A stretch of DNA of 64,000 nucleotides from the NCBI GenBank assembly GCA_964035575.1, contig OZ037927.1, forward strand, positions 620,001 through 684,000, given 5' to 3'. The stretch's first letter is position 1. Every line of letters begins with the position of its first letter. The translations under genes and the position numbers were made by a program. This stretch comes from Rhynchopus sp. YZ270_cl-10 (lineage: Eukaryota > Euglenozoa > Diplonemea > Diplonemida > Diplonemidae). Of this stretch, positions 63,334 through 64,000 are shown piece after piece. The notes beneath the pieces are model-generated. The model had not been told where the DNA came from and made no database searches. It worked only from the letters and a program-made list of their open reading frames with translations.

Positions 63334-63489
63334 CACGACGGTGATGTAACGGGTGTTACAAGTGGAGTTACAAGTGAAAAACCGTTACAAGTGGGATACA
63401 TGAATTACAGGCAAAATCAGGTTGTAACTGGTGGGTTACAAGTAACTTCACTTGTACACGACGGTAATGTACTGTACATTACCGTCGTG
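63334..63489 (+). mobile_element. TA-flanked miniature inverted-repeat element, copy 2, core inverted
   Basis: CACGACGGTGATGTAACGGG at the left, as in copy 1 (3944-4161), and CCGTCGTG at the right, flanked by TA (63332-63333, 63490-63491). The core from GTTACAAGTGAAAAACCG to GGGTTACAAG is the exact inverse of the corresponding part of copy 1, minus two TCACTTGTAAC units. The right end is a longer palindrome than in copy 1 (ACACGACGGTAATGTAC and its inverse). Confidence 0.88.
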
Positions 63490-63491
63490 TA

Positions 63492-63585
63492 CTGTGCGGA
63501 AATTGACCAAAAACGAGAACTTGTACGTTTCGGCAAATTGACCCCACCACTGGCCGGACGGATTCCGGAAATGCAAATGCCGCCG
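63492..63585 (+). repeat. copy of the shared CCCCACCAC module
   Basis: GCGGAAATTGACCAAAAACG, GGCAAATTGACCCCACCACT, GGATTCCGGAAATGCAAATG: nearly identical to the module inside the hAT-like element at 41283-41921, but here just outside the TA-flanked element. It may mark another element that ends right of it; the inverse end was not found before 64000. Confidence 0.75.
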
Positions 63586-64000
63586 TTTAAAAGCTTCACC
63601 GACGAAAAATTTTTCCCCCAACACGTGTATCCCCTATGAGGGTGACAACTGGTAGAAACACGGGTAATCGGTTATGCAGCCACGCCAATCATAATATTTC
63701 GTTGCAAAATATTTACGTTTCGGAAAGTGGAAAATGACTGGCATGTACCAGCCATTTTACCATCGATATTTCACTGTCATGTCTACTCCGAATAATCGCC
63801 CCACACGTGTGCACTTGACCGCACGCGGGTGCAGTGATAAGTCCGATTTGATTGGGTGGTCACCCTCATTTGGAATTTTCAGTAGGGATGCTGCATCAGG
63901 AAACTACGGGTATCCGGCCCCTTCAGTGAAGTTCATCGTCCAAGCAAAAACAAAAACAAAAAAAAAAAACAGAAAAAAACGGTAACTTAAGCTAACTTAA

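Noticed and set aside
63115-63639. Val-Tyr-Leu-Cys-Thr-Cys repeat protein of 174 codons
   Set aside because: It is the translation of the octamer satellite plus a miniature element.

Overview
This window is nuclear DNA of a eukaryote, most likely a free-living or microbial protist. The evidence is spliceosomal introns (all five introns I could place start GTATR and end CAG), eukaryote-only genes (TAP42/IGBP1, eIF4G, PARP, SEC14-like CRAL-TRIO/GOLD) and long poly-T/poly-A rich intergenic tracts. The standard stop codons TAA and TGA are used. I cannot place the lineage from the sequence alone.

Every gene I can support lies on the minus strand. From low to high coordinate they are: an unrecognised 169-aa protein (4416-4925); a three-exon TAP42/IGBP1 PP2A regulator (9304-10936); a 954-aa protein with PDZ, cold-shock, CCCH and RRM-like parts and two PARP domains (12091-14955); an unrecognised proline-rich/coiled-coil protein (15359-16600); a secreted cysteine-rich protein (17729-18682); a 2233-aa membrane protein with EGF-like ectodomain, TRP-like membrane block and PH-like tail (25898-32599); a CRAL-TRIO/GOLD lipid-transfer protein (36199-37317); a four-exon eIF4G (45548-49522); a Q/P/G-rich first exon of unknown type (54772-55218); and a membrane-anchored VOC/glyoxalase-like protein (56064-56786). 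eIF4G and TAP42 belong to translation and TOR/PP2A control; the others share no obvious pathway. There is no operon logic and no RNA gene that I can defend.

The rest, roughly two thirds of the window, is repeat-driven. I find four non-autonomous hAT-like elements with CAGG-type ends and 8-bp target duplications (22307-23444, 24751-25517, 41283-41921, 44158-45032); a pair of TA-flanked miniature elements whose core is inverted between copies (3944-4161, 63334-63489); a 450-bp element inserted cleanly into a copy of another repeat (5881-6330); several foldback elements that reuse the same termini with different interiors; a 2-kb element with long inverted ends carrying an octamer satellite (57535-59537); and a transposase fragment of hAT/DUF659 type at the left edge.

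On top of these sit families of very short dispersed repeats: a 50-bp family with 11 copies, a related 70-bp family with 4 copies, a roughly 115-bp family, and more than a dozen tiny hairpins with a constant CTCTCGT-like loop and changing, self-compensating stems. A GC-balanced island at 60.7-62.8 kb and patches at 18.9-19.3, 37.7-38.2 and 52.6-53.4 kb hold coding-like stretches that are not intact genes as read here.
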